Shown: piece after piece, positions 46,389-56,488 of the stretch | Position numbering within the stretch: the stretch's first letter is position 1 | How the letters are laid out: each line of letters opens with the position of its first letter | Origin: Nostoc sp. 'Lobaria pulmonaria (5183) cyanobiont' | GTDB taxonomy: Bacteria; Cyanobacteriota; Cyanobacteriia; Cyanobacteriales; Nostocaceae | Direction: 5' to 3' | DNA: 64,000 nucleotides | NCBI RefSeq assembly: GCF_002949795.1 | Contig: NZ_CP026692.1 | Location: 989,501 to 1,053,500 of the forward strand | Made by a program: the position numbers and the translations under genes | The notes under the pieces: generated by a model | Seen by the model: the letters and a program-made list of their open reading frames with translations, nothing else | The model's database searches: none | What the model was told of the DNA's origin: nothing

Positions 46389-47567
46389 TTAGAAAATATC
46401 TCCTGGATCTGCGGAGCGGAGTTTGTTGATAGCAAGTGCTCCTGATGTTATACACATTAAAACTGTTGAAGTTAAAACAATTACTGCATTATTAGTGGTC
46501 ATAATTATTGGCAGCTTAGTTGCTTCCGCTGCAAAACTATATAACAAGACAGAAGTAATAAATCCTGGGATATAACCTAAGATTGCTAAAATCAAAGCTT
46601 GCTGAAATACCACATTTAATAAATAGCTATTGGCATAACCTATGGCTTTTAAAGTGGCGTAAGCAACGAACTGTGTAGCAATATTGCTGTAAAGAATTTG
46701 ATAAACAATAACTACACCAACAACCGCAGCCATTGTTAACATCAAGTTAAGAATAAAACCAATGGGTGTTCTGACAGCCCAATATTTTTTTTCAAAATCA
46801 ATAAAGCCTTGACGTGTAAAAACTTGGACATCATTAGGCAAACTTGCTTGTAAATTTTTCAGTACTGTTTCTGCATTAGTACCAGGTTTGAGGGAAATCA
46901 AACCAATATCTATCATCTCTGCTGGACGAGTATTAGGATTTATCCTCAAGAAAGTTGAGTCACTAACAAGTAAATTACCATCTACCCCAAAGGAAGGCCC
47001 TAAGGTGAATAAGCCACCAATTCTCACTCTATAACCAATTAATGAATTGAAGGGAAATATTTCAATTGTCTGTGCAGTATCTCCCGCATTAAATTTTTCA
47101 GCTATTGGCCCAAACTCTGGGCGAGAACCCCGGTCAAAAAGCATAACATCGGGAGTTTTGAGTTTATCTAAATTTTTCTCAACTTCTGGGATGTTCATCA
47201 CAGGTTTACCTGGATCGAAACCAATAACATATATTGAATATTTCTCACTAGTTGCCGGATTTTTAAGTTTGGCAAATTGCAAATACATGGGGCTAACTGA
47301 CTCTACACCATCAAACCCCAAAGATTGGTATAAACGAGTCCGTGAAAAACTTTGATTTGAGGTCAAAGATTTATATTGCGAACTAACTAAAAATAAATCT
47401 CCTTTGAGATTCTGATGGACTGCGGTTGCACTAGAATAGAGGGCATCTTGAAAACCAAGTTGCACAAACATTAGCAGCACAATAAAACCAATACCGGCTA
47501 CAGCTACTAATAAACGAACTTTTTGCTGGGCTAGCTGTAGCCATGCTAAAGGAATTTTGAAAATCAT
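46389..47567 (-). CDS. hgdC: DevC/HgdC-like ABC transporter permease
   Basis: The 392-residue FtsX-type permease has one N-terminal helix (VRLLVAVAGIGFIVLLMFVQ), a large periplasmic MacB-like domain and three C-terminal helices (FILNLMLTMAAVVGVVIVYQ, VFQQALILAILGYIPGFITS and IIMTTNNAVIVLTSTVLMCI). It follows the DevB-like gene by about 67 bp in the same direction. Together they would form the inner-membrane part of a tripartite glycolipid exporter. The ATPase partner is not encoded in this cluster. Confidence 0.88.
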   Translation of the reverse strand: MIFKIPLAWLQLAQQKVRLLVAVAGIGFIVLLMFVQLGFQDALYSSATAVHQNLKGDLFLVSSQYKSLTSNQSFSRTRLYQSLGFDGVESVSPMYLQFAKLKNPATSEKYSIYVIGFDPGKPVMNIPEVEKNLDKLKTPDVMLFDRGSRPEFGPIAEKFNAGDTAQTIEIFPFNSLIGYRVRIGGLFTLGPSFGVDGNLLVSDSTFLRINPNTRPAEMIDIGLISLKPGTNAETVLKNLQASLPNDVQVFTRQGFIDFEKKYWAVRTPIGFILNLMLTMAAVVGVVIVYQILYSNIATQFVAYATLKAIGYANSYLLNVVFQQALILAILGYIPGFITSVLLYSFAAEATKLPIIMTTNNAVIVLTSTVLMCITSGALAINKLRSADPGDIF

Positions 47568-47577
47568 GGATTTATTT

Positions 47578-47617
47578 ATTATTTGTCATTTGTCATTTGT
47601 CATTGGTCATTTGTGAA
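47578..47617. repeat. Heptamer repeat (ATTTGTC)
   Basis: About five ATTTGTC units lie between the hgdB-like and hgdC-like genes, so the operon is interrupted by a repeat without an obvious promoter. Confidence 0.85.
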
Positions 47618-47634
47618 TGACTTATGCCCGATGA

Positions 47635-48843
47635 CTAAATATGAATGGCGACATCCACTTGTAAGTTAGTTAAACGAGCGACCTTTTGACTATCTGCGGG
47701 ATTATCGATGGAGATTTTCACTTCAACTATTCTGCGGTCTGTATCTGAACCAGGGTTTAGGCTAAAGATGTTTTGCCTGTCAACTTGCCAACCAATCTCT
47801 TTTACAGTTCCTTTTATTGTTCCAGTAAATGCAGTGCTGTTAATTGTGGCTTTTTGTCCTACACGCACTTTTTGAACATCGGTTTGATACACCTCTGCAA
47901 TCACATACATTTGAGATGTTTTACCTATCTCAGCAAATCCTCTATTGGTGCTGATTACTTCTCCGGTTTTGGCGTGAATTTTCAAAATTTTGCCATTTAT
48001 GGGAGATTTAATGTAACTTAAATCCAAGTCGGCTTTTGCTTGTTGAACAGAAGTTGTTGCACTGTTAACTTCGGTTTGTGCTACTTGAACATCTACACTA
48101 CGCACTTCACTAATACTGGTGAGTTGCGCTTGTGCTTGCTTGCGTTGTTCTTGGAATGTGTCTTGAGTCCGCTTGAGGGTGGCTTGAGCTTCTGTTAGCT
48201 GCTGTTGTGTAGTCTTTAGTTGCAAAGCTTTGGTATCTGCTACAGAAGCCGCGATCGCACCTCGTTTATATAATTGCTGATAGCGATCGTTCTCAGCTTG
48301 AGCGTTGTCTACTTCCGCCTGGATGCGGTCGATTGTCGCCTGTTGTGTAGCAACGTCCCCTTTATATTGTGGCTCTAAACGGGCGATCGCAGCCTTTTGA
48401 GCATCGACATCTCCGGTTTTAGCTCCAGATTTCACCTGCGCTAGTTTAGCTTTGGCAACTTGCAGTTGGTCTATAGCCTGTTGTAATGCGGTTCTAGAAC
48501 GACCATAATTTTCGAGATAGGCCAATAATTGCCCTGCTTTAACCGCATCTCCTTCTTTCACCAAGAGTCTATCTACTCGCACCCCATTATTAGAAGTAGG
48601 AGCAGTCAAAGTAGTAATTTCGCCTTCTGGCTCTAAACGTCCCAAGGCTGTCACGGCAACTTTCGCAGGCGTGGCAGCTTTGGGAGGGTTTGCTGGCGCT
48701 GTCACAACTTTCGCTTTAGACCAATAGGGTGTCAAACTATAGAAAGCGATTAATCCAGCTGCTAAAGTGAGAGAAGCTGCTAAAATTACTTGCGATCGGC
48801 CTACGGGTTTTGTGAATAATCGACTTTCTTTATTTACTGCCAT
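47635..48843 (-). CDS. hgdB: DevB/HgdB-like membrane fusion protein
   Basis: The 402-residue HlyD/MFP-type adaptor has one N-terminal helix (VILAASLTLAAGLIAFYSLT), a lipoyl half-motif (VDRLLVKEGDAVKAGQLLAY), a long alpha-helical hairpin (residues of about 130-265, heptad-rich) and the second half-motif (YIKSPINGKILKIHAKTGEV). The final beta-barrel is VGQKATINSTAFTGTIKGTV. It would connect the permease HgdC to a TolC-like outer-membrane channel. It is the first gene of the leftward unit, with its promoter in the 48844-50789 region. Confidence 0.88.
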   Translation of the reverse strand: MAVNKESRLFTKPVGRSQVILAASLTLAAGLIAFYSLTPYWSKAKVVTAPANPPKAATPAKVAVTALGRLEPEGEITTLTAPTSNNGVRVDRLLVKEGDAVKAGQLLAYLENYGRSRTALQQAIDQLQVAKAKLAQVKSGAKTGDVDAQKAAIARLEPQYKGDVATQQATIDRIQAEVDNAQAENDRYQQLYKRGAIAASVADTKALQLKTTQQQLTEAQATLKRTQDTFQEQRKQAQAQLTSISEVRSVDVQVAQTEVNSATTSVQQAKADLDLSYIKSPINGKILKIHAKTGEVISTNRGFAEIGKTSQMYVIAEVYQTDVQKVRVGQKATINSTAFTGTIKGTVKEIGWQVDRQNIFSLNPGSDTDRRIVEVKISIDNPADSQKVARLTNLQVDVAIHI

Positions 48844-50789
48844 ATTTTCATTCCAATTCTACTTTTTTAGGGAATATCCTGGTTATATTTAGTTGATTAG
48901 AATAGACTCATCCGCAAATTACCAAGAGGGTTTTTCCTCTGGGTTTTCTACCTTAAATCAAGTGGATGGGTCTAAATTGGTTTTATATGAATTGTTGTAC
49001 GCTTTTACCGCCCAAACTTACTATTGTGGCGTGAAAATTAATGGCGTGTTACTTCAAAGCTTCCTAAGTTATATCCTATTTTCTCATCTAATCCCGTAGC
49101 GTAAAATACAATAGCGCTAGTCAGAAAACTTAACTTTTAAAAATAACGAAGCGCTAATAAAAATGAGATCAAAATCTGGATAAACTTGTTATCAAGTATG
49201 CACTAAAAGTTGATTTTTGTCAACTAATTTAATTTGCATAAGTCTTGATTCTCTCACTAAAATATTTCATCATAGTAAGATTAAGTCCTGAGAAAATGTA
49301 CCGATCGCTAATCTCTTGTCTAGCAATTGAATACCTATAAATAGTTGGTGATTAAGCAGATTTGATATTACTAACAGATTATTACGAGCGAGGTTGTGTA
49401 ATATAAGACATTATTATAGCGATTTCTAGTTGGGGTAATTGATGAATTGCCCTTACTTAAGCTATTAGCGCTGTAAGGGACTTGCAAAGCGGGTTCGTTG
49501 GTAGATGAGATGCAAAATCTGAGCTTTGTTTCGGTTTACTTTTTACTGAAGATTCATTTAACCTATATTATGTTTATCAAGCAACATATTAAAAATTAAT
49601 ATTTGCTTTATAAATAACTACTTTGTTTCTTAACTTGACTTATATTAAAAAATAACCAAAAACTTTGACTCAATTATGATGCTTCTCTGAGAAATAATAC
49701 TTGTAGTTATTCAATTTATCTATGTATTCATTGGATTCTTACTTACTAGACAACAGATTTGTAGTGTTAACCTAATCAAGAGAATATTTATGTTTAACCC
49801 GTAAATGTCAAAATCTATCACATATTTACATAGTCATAAATTATACTATTATTCTGAATTTTATTCAAAATTTATATCAGTAAGAGTATATGGTTATTTA
49901 TAAAATAACTTTAAAGGAATGATTTAGTTTTTGTAAAGTATGTTAGTGTTTTTATTAATTCAATGCTTTAAAGTGGTTATAGAAACTAGTTATTTAATTG
50001 ATATTTTTAAATTAAAAATAACTAAAGATAACTGCGTTGTCATTACCTAGCGATCGTTTAATTAATTTTTCAATTTGCATAAACTCGGATTAAAGGTGGT
50101 GTCTTTTCTGTAACGAACTTGTCAACTTTACTGGGTCAAATCCCATAAAATATATTATCCCGGACGTTGAAACTAGCTATGACATTAATTGAGACACAGA
50201 ACATTGTTATTAACACCAGATATGTCGCTGTGTTTAGGCTAGATAATCAAACGGGTTCGGATGAAAAAACGTTTCTGTTTCCCTAGCTACTCCTCAGTTT
50301 TCTTCGCTCCAGTAGGATACCATTGCTCAAAATCTCTACTATTACAAATGGATTGAATTCACTGGTCAAGCAGCTATTACACTCCAAGACTATTTTACTA
50401 GTTTTAACAACGTCATCGACCGTGCCAATTTTGGATTTTGATTTTTTTGGTTTATCCTCCACTTATTGTGGGTAAAACAAATCTAAAAGATGCTCGTAAC
50501 TACGCCTGATTACTCACTAACGCAAATCTAAAATCCAAAATTGGTTCACCTATTGCCACAATATCAAGAGTCTAGCGTTGTCTAACATTTTTTAGCGATC
50601 GCAGTGTGCCAAAATCGCCTATAAATCTAAGGCTTTGTCAGGGCAGTATGTGTCGTGTGGTGTCGATTTGGAGAAAAGCATTTAGCACAGATAGGATAGC
50701 TAGCTGCTTTACAAGATGAGAGATTTTCATTATTTAGTAGGCAACAGAAATTACTGTAGCTACACAATCCACAGTACTAACTATGCCCT
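48844..50789. promoter_or_regulatory. Long divergent intergenic region between exporter operon and PKS
   Basis: Nearly 2 kb of AT-rich DNA separates leftward hgdB from the rightward PKS. It should contain both promoters and long 5' leaders. I found no convincing GTA-N8-TAC (NtcA) box. A 68-residue ORF from TTG 48893 is not convincing, and decayed small frames lie near 50179-50441. The PKS start is not preceded by a strong ribosome-binding site. Confidence 0.5.
50179..50441 (+). pseudogene. Possible decayed small gene upstream of the PKS
   Basis: One frame reads MTLIETQNIVINTRYVAVFR and ends at a TAG (50284-50286). A second frame (50316-50441) reads NLYYYKWIEFTGQAAITLQD, then YFTSFNNVIDRANFGF with a TGA. 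Both are protein-like, lie in different frames and could be two halves of one small protein broken by an indel. The family is not recognised. Confidence 0.3.
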
Positions 50790-53700
50790 ATGTCTGCTTA
50801 TTCAATTGATACTGCCTTAGCGGAGTTAGAGAGCCTTATCAATAATTGTGAAAAGGCTGTAATGAAGTCTATAGAGGAAAAAAACATGAAATCAGACAAA
50901 TCAGATAAATCAATGTCAATCAACAAAATTAACAGACAATTACAACACAATCCTATCGCCATTGTTGGGATGGCTTCTCTATTGCCTCAAGCCAGAAATT
51001 TGCGGGAATACTGGCAAAATATAGTAAACAAAATTGACTGTATTACTGATATTCCTTCGACTCATTGGAATGTCGAAGATTATTACGATCCAAATCCGAG
51101 AACTACCGAAGATAAAACCTACTGTAAAAGAGGTGGATTTATTCCAGAGGTAGATTTTAACCCGATGGAATTCGGTATACCACCTAGCATTTTGGAAGTT
51201 ACAGATGTATCGCAACTATTAAGTTTAGTGGTTGCGAAAGAAGCGATGGAAGATGCAGGTTATGGCGAAAAACGTGAGTTTAATCGCGAAATGGTTGGGG
51301 TAATCTTAGGTGTGGCGATGGCCAAGCAATTAGGAATGCCACTTTCAGCTAGGTTGGAATATCCGATTTGGGAAAAGGCACTTAAAAGCAGTGGTTTATC
51401 CGATGAAGATACGCAAAAAATTGTGGAGAAAATCAAAAGCGCTTATGTGAAGTGGGATGAGAACGCTTTCCCTGGAATGTTAGCTAACGTAGTCGCGGGT
51501 AGAATTGCCAATCGCCTAAATTTTGGCGGAATGAATTGCGTAGTTGATGCCGCTTGCGCTAGTTCCTTCGGTGCTTTAAAAATGGCAATTAGCGAACTAG
51601 TTGAGCATCGTTCTGACATGATGCTAACTGGTGGTGTTGATACTGATAACACCATCATGGCTTTCATATCCTTCAGCAAAACACCGGCTGTTTCTCCTAG
51701 TGAAAATGTCAAACCTTTCGATGCTAAATCTGATGGGATGATGCTGGGTGAAGGTATTGGGATGATTGTCCTCAAACGGTTAGAAGATGCCGAACGTGAT
51801 GACGATAAAATCTATGCCGTAATTAAAGGTATTGGTACTTCCAGCGATGGGCGTTACAAGAGTATTTATGCTCCCCGCAAAGAAGGTCAAGTTAAAGCCT
51901 TAGAACGCGCTTATGAAGATGCCGGCTTCTCTCCCGCTACTGTTGGTTTGATGGAAGCACACGGCACCGGTACAATGGCTGGAGATCCGACAGAATTCGG
52001 TTCTTTAAAAGACTTCTTTGATGTGCATGATCACAAAAAGCAGCACATCGCTTTGGGTAGTGTGAAATCACAAATCGGACACACAAAAGCGGCTGCGGGT
52101 GCGGCGAGTTTGATTAAAACTGCTTTGGCGCTACATCACAAAGTATTACCGCCCACCATTAATATTACCGAGCCGAACCCCAAACTTAATATTAAAAATT
52201 CGTCATTCTATCTGAATACCGAAACCAGACCTTGGATTCGTCCAGAAGGGGAAGCGCCAAGACGTGCAGGTGTAAGTTCTTTCGGGTTTGGCGGCACTAA
52301 CTATCACGTTGTTTTGGAAGAATATGAAGCCGACCAAAACCACGCCTACCGCTTACATAGTGGTGCTAGTGAAGTGCTGTTGTTTGCTCCCACAGTAGAC
52401 CAATTGTTGAGCAAATCTGAAGAGATTTTAGCTAAGTTGCAATCGCCTGAAGCCAAAACGCACTATGCACAATTAGTCAATGAGTGCAAATCACAACAGA
52501 TTCCCCTCTCTGCTGCCAGATTTGGATTTGTAGCTGAGAATATCGAAGAAGCTTGCAAGTTGCTACAAACTAGCATTGACTGGCTGAAACACAAAGGAAC
52601 AGCAGCATCTTGGGAGCATCCCCAAGGGATTTATTACCGTGCTTCTGGTATGGAGTTGGGTGGAAAAGTTGTCTCTCTATTTTCTGGTCAAGGTTCGCAA
52701 TACTTGGAGATGGGCCGGGAACTGGTGATGAATTTCCCTTTGATGCGTCGTCTTCATGGTTATATGGATAGCCTGTTGCTCAAAGATAATTTGCAGCCGT
52801 TGTCAGAGATAGTTTTTCCTCATCCTGTGTTTACAGAGGTAGAAAAAAATGTCCAAATAGCTGCCTTACAACGCACAGAATACGCTCAACCAGCCATCGG
52901 GGTGTTGAGTGCAGGGATGTACAGCATACTGCAACAAGCTGGGTTCAAGTCAGATTTTGTGGCGGGACATAGCTTTGGTGAACTGACAGCGCTTTGGGCT
53001 GCGGGGGTTTTGAGTACGGAAGATTACTTGTTCTTAGTGAAAGCTAGGGGTCAAGCAATGGCTGCACCCGAAGACCCAGATCATGATGCGGGAAGTATGC
53101 TGGCTGTCAAAGAAGATATCAGCAAAGTGGAAGCAGTGCTGAGACATTTTCCGCAAGTTGCGATCGCTAATCAAAATTCTCCAACTCAATTTGTCTTGGC
53201 TGGCCCTACCGGAGAAATAGTGAGAGTCAGAGAGGCTTTACACGAGAAAGGATATACAGCTGTATTGCTACCTGTTTCAGCAGCTTTCCATACACCGCTA
53301 ATCGCCTTTGCTCAAAAATCCTTTGCGATCGCTACTAAGTCGGTCAAATTCCAAAGTCCCAAAATCCCTGTTTACAGCAACGTCACCAGTAAGCAGTATC
53401 CCAAGGAACCCCTAAATATTCAAAAAATCCTGGAAACGCACCTCTCCAACTCAGTGCTGTTTAAACAGGAAATTGAAAATATCTATGCAGATGGTGGTAC
53501 TTGCTTTGTGGAATTTGGGCCGAGGAAAATTCTCACCAACTTGGTAAAAGATATCCTTGGCGATCGTCCTCATATCACTGTATCTTTGAACCCCAGCACT
53601 CAAAAGAATAGCGATCGCTCCTTGCGAGAAGCAGTTGTGCAGTTGCGGGTAATTGGTCTGGCTTTGAATAACTTAGATCCTTACCAACTTCCCCAAACTA

Positions 53701-56240
53701 TCCCCCCAATTGAGACGAAGAAGACATTAAATGTCCGTTTAAACGGGATAAACTACAGATCCGAAAAAACGAAAAATGCCTTCGCTCTAGCTTTGCAGGA
53801 TGGGCATAAAGTCACATTACCCACTCCTGAATATCCTGATGCGGCTCCTTTGTTTAGCAGCCCAGGTGTGACGCCAACTCTCGCTGCGATCGAGACTAAC
53901 GGACATAAAAAATCCACCCCAGTAATGAACGGTGTGAGTTCTAATATCATCACCCAACCAGAGCAACAAATGAATCCTGTGACCCTTTCACAACCAGCCC
54001 AGGAATCTAAGATGCAACCAACGCCAGAAAAACTTACAAATTACCAACAACTTTTAGCAAGTTTAGAATACCTTCTGACACAGTTTCAGGAAAATCAATC
54101 TGAGAATCTACAAGTTCACGGTACTTATCTCAACCATCAAATGGAATACGCCAAAGCGTTTTTCCAACTGATGCAGCAGCAGAATTCCTTGTTGAGCGAA
54201 AGTAAATCAACAGCCGAAACTGCCAAGATGAAGCTTGTTGTCATGGAAAGCTTAGAGCGTAGCATGATGCAGTTTCATTCCCAACAAGGTGAAACCCTAC
54301 GCATCCATGAGCAATATCTCCAAGAGCAGTTGGAATATACTAAAAACTTTTTCCAACTCATACAGCAAGAGTATTCTCAAATCATCTCTGGTGAGGGAGT
54401 AACCCAACTAACAGAGATAAGCAATGGGGTACGCTATCCGTTCACAGCAGAAACAACTGTTGCTGATGCACCGACCAAGATAGTAGAAAGTCAACCTTTA
54501 CCTGTAGCCGAGCCTGTAGCTAAAAATGTTACCCAAGAACCTCTCGCGGCTGCTGTAGAGCCTGTAGTTGAAACTCCTGTATCCCCAATACAGACGCGAT
54601 CAATCGCGTCTCTACCCACTCCCCACTTCGCCACTGTCGAGACAGTAGAACCTGTAGTCGCGCCACCTGTCCCAGTAGTAGAACCCCAAGCCGAGGTTGT
54701 AGTTAAAATTAGCTCACCTCCAGTCAACGAAGTTGTTGCATTCACCCCAGAACCAGCACCCACAACTGCTGCACCTGTATCTGGCGCAACCATCGACATT
54801 GTTGACTTGGATAAAAATCTCTTAGCCATCACCAGCGACAAGACCGGCTACCCAGTCGAGATGCTGGAAATGGATATGGATATGGAGGCTGATTTAGGGA
54901 TTGACTCCATCAAACGGGTAGAAATCTTAGGGGCGCTACAGGAAATGTACCCCAACCTACCCAAGCCCAATTTAGAAGAACTCTCAGAAAAACGCACCAT
55001 CGGTCAAGTTGTAGAGTATCTGCAATCCCATGCTTCCAAAAGTATTACTGTAGAAATTGCAATTCACGAAGTACAACAAGCAACCGAGATTCCAGTAGAG
55101 ACTGCACCCGTAGTTGAGGTAGTCACTTCACCTGAGACAAGCGTAGTTGAGGTAGTCACTTCACCTGAACCAAGCCTAGTTGTCGCATTCACCCCAGAAC
55201 CAGAACCCGCTACAAGTGATGAATTTGCCAACTTAGGTGAAACTCTGTTAGCCATCACCAGTGATAAAACTGGCTATCCAGTCGAGATGCTGGAACTGGA
55301 AATGGACATGGAAGCCGACTTAGGGATTGACTCAATTAAACGGGTAGAAATCTTAGGGGCGATGCAAGAAATGTACCCCAACTTACCTAAGCCCAATATC
55401 GAAGAACTCGGAGAACTCCGCACCATCGGTCAAATAGTCGATTACCTACAGCAGTTGGCTGGAGGTGAAAAAAAAAAGTCTGAACCTGAGTTTGTCCAAC
55501 AGCAGCCACCGGAATTAGAGCATAATATCCAGCGCCATCCCGTCAAACTCAGAAGCCTACCACAGCCCGATTATTTGGATTTCACATTACCAGAGGGACA
55601 CATCGGTTTAATCACCGATGATGGTTCCCTCACCACTTATAAATTAACCGAATCCCTAATCGAGAAAGGCTGGAAAGTAGTAGTTATCAGCTTCCCCCAA
55701 TCGCTGATCGCCCAACAAGCGCCCTTACCCACAGGAGTAACCCGCGTCACCTTAGCAAACTTGAGTGAAGAACATCTTCAACAACAATTACAAGCGATCG
55801 CATCTCACTGCGGAGCGATTGGGGCCTTTATCCATCTGCATCCGATGTATGTAGGAAATCACACCGGAAGTATTTCCTATAACGAACAAGAAAAGGCGAT
55901 CGTCAAGCACGTATTTTTGATGGCGAAACACCTTAAACCTTCTCTAAACGAAGTTGCAAAGCATGGACGTAGTTGTTTCTGCACAGTAGCTCACCTCGAT
56001 GGAGCCTTTGGGTTAGAATACAAAGTCAACTTCGGTGCGATCGGCGCTGGTTTATTTGGATTAAGCAAAACTCTCAGATGGGAATGGCCAAAAGTTTTCA
56101 CCCGTGCGATCGACCTAAGTCCCAGACTTGATGCTAAACAGTCAGTACAAAACATCATAGCCGAGCTTCACGACCCCAATCTTTATATCAGTGAAGTTGG
56201 ATATAGCGCACAAGGACGAGTCACGATTATCGCTGATTAA
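50790..56240 (+). CDS. hglE: HglE/PfaA-like polyketide synthase: KS-AT-ACP-ACP plus KR structural half
   Basis: The 1816-residue synthase resembles PUFA-synthase PfaA and heterocyst glycolipid synthase HglE. The KS (about 52-510) has Cys256 (DAACASS), His391 (EAHGTGT) and His431 (IGHTKAAAG). The AT (about 620-930) has Ser728 in GHSFGE. A linker contains two related Gln-rich segments (about 1090-1200). Two near-identical ACPs follow, with phosphopantetheine serines 1373 and 1515 (DLGIDSIKR). Residues of about 1560-1816 are only the structural subdomain of a ketoreductase, so the catalytic half must come from the next gene. The start at 50790 follows the longest frame; an alternative ATG at 50886 has AGAGG seven bases upstream. 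The role is building a long hydroxylated alkyl chain for an envelope glycolipid (inference from family and neighbours). Confidence 0.9.
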   Translation: MSAYSIDTALAELESLINNCEKAVMKSIEEKNMKSDKSDKSMSINKINRQLQHNPIAIVGMASLLPQARNLREYWQNIVNKIDCITDIPSTHWNVEDYYDPNPRTTEDKTYCKRGGFIPEVDFNPMEFGIPPSILEVTDVSQLLSLVVAKEAMEDAGYGEKREFNREMVGVILGVAMAKQLGMPLSARLEYPIWEKALKSSGLSDEDTQKIVEKIKSAYVKWDENAFPGMLANVVAGRIANRLNFGGMNCVVDAACASSFGALKMAISELVEHRSDMMLTGGVDTDNTIMAFISFSKTPAVSPSENVKPFDAKSDGMMLGEGIGMIVLKRLEDAERDDDKIYAVIKGIGTSSDGRYKSIYAPRKEGQVKALERAYEDAGFSPATVGLMEAHGTGTMAGDPTEFGSLKDFFDVHDHKKQHIALGSVKSQIGHTKAAAGAASLIKTALALHHKVLPPTINITEPNPKLNIKNSSFYLNTETRPWIRPEGEAPRRAGVSSFGFGGTNYHVVLEEYEADQNHAYRLHSGASEVLLFAPTVDQLLSKSEEILAKLQSPEAKTHYAQLVNECKSQQIPLSAARFGFVAENIEEACKLLQTSIDWLKHKGTAASWEHPQGIYYRASGMELGGKVVSLFSGQGSQYLEMGRELVMNFPLMRRLHGYMDSLLLKDNLQPLSEIVFPHPVFTEVEKNVQIAALQRTEYAQPAIGVLSAGMYSILQQAGFKSDFVAGHSFGELTALWAAGVLSTEDYLFLVKARGQAMAAPEDPDHDAGSMLAVKEDISKVEAVLRHFPQVAIANQNSPTQFVLAGPTGEIVRVREALHEKGYTAVLLPVSAAFHTPLIAFAQKSFAIATKSVKFQSPKIPVYSNVTSKQYPKEPLNIQKILETHLSNSVLFKQEIENIYADGGTCFVEFGPRKILTNLVKDILGDRPHITVSLNPSTQKNSDRSLREAVVQLRVIGLALNNLDPYQLPQTIPPIETKKTLNVRLNGINYRSEKTKNAFALALQDGHKVTLPTPEYPDAAPLFSSPGVTPTLAAIETNGHKKSTPVMNGVSSNIITQPEQQMNPVTLSQPAQESKMQPTPEKLTNYQQLLASLEYLLTQFQENQSENLQVHGTYLNHQMEYAKAFFQLMQQQNSLLSESKSTAETAKMKLVVMESLERSMMQFHSQQGETLRIHEQYLQEQLEYTKNFFQLIQQEYSQIISGEGVTQLTEISNGVRYPFTAETTVADAPTKIVESQPLPVAEPVAKNVTQEPLAAAVEPVVETPVSPIQTRSIASLPTPHFATVETVEPVVAPPVPVVEPQAEVVVKISSPPVNEVVAFTPEPAPTTAAPVSGATIDIVDLDKNLLAITSDKTGYPVEMLEMDMDMEADLGIDSIKRVEILGALQEMYPNLPKPNLEELSEKRTIGQVVEYLQSHASKSITVEIAIHEVQQATEIPVETAPVVEVVTSPETSVVEVVTSPEPSLVVAFTPEPEPATSDEFANLGETLLAITSDKTGYPVEMLELEMDMEADLGIDSIKRVEILGAMQEMYPNLPKPNIEELGELRTIGQIVDYLQQLAGGEKKKSEPEFVQQQPPELEHNIQRHPVKLRSLPQPDYLDFTLPEGHIGLITDDGSLTTYKLTESLIEKGWKVVVISFPQSLIAQQAPLPTGVTRVTLANLSEEHLQQQLQAIASHCGAIGAFIHLHPMYVGNHTGSISYNEQEKAIVKHVFLMAKHLKPSLNEVAKHGRSCFCTVAHLDGAFGLEYKVNFGAIGAGLFGLSKTLRWEWPKVFTRAIDLSPRLDAKQSVQNIIAELHDPNLYISEVGYSAQGRVTIIAD

Positions 56241-56251
56241 TTAGTTCTTTG

Positions 56252-56369
56252 ATATAGCAGTCTTATTTGAGTTGTGAAAGTTACTGTTTTTAACGAACCG
56301 CGAAGGCGCGAAGGGCGCGAAGAAAGGAAATAAACAGAGAATCTCACAAATCTTTTAGGGCTGCTATGG
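56252..56369. repeat. MITE-like element with ATAGCAGTCCTA-type ends (copy A)
   Basis: The ends are TATAGCAGTCTTA (56253-56265) and the inverted TAGGGCTGCTAT (56356-56367). The interior has GAGTTGTGAAA, TTTTTAACGAACCGCG and the GCGCGAAGAAAGG repeat. An inverted homologous copy lies at 58232-58343. It begins 11 bp after the hglE-like stop codon. Confidence 0.85.
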
Positions 56370-56412
56370 TGCATTCTTCTTACTCCCTTCCTACTACAAA
56401 ATTACCTATTTA

Positions 56413-56455
56413 TCTTCCTTCGCGTTCTTCGCGTCTTCGCGGTTCGTATAACAAA
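56413..56455. repeat. Inverted partial repeat (CTTCGCGTTCTTCGCG)
   Basis: This is a minus-orientation copy of the GAACCGCGAAG repeat, lying between copy A and the KR-DH start. An ORF that appears to begin at 56366 reads through it and should be ignored. Confidence 0.75.
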
Positions 56456-56488
56456 AAACCCAATTTATGCAGGTATTTACGAGGATTT

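Noticed and set aside
48893..49099. 68-codon plus-strand ORF from TTG
   Set aside because: No ribosome-binding site, no recognised family, and a weak start; treated as intergenic.
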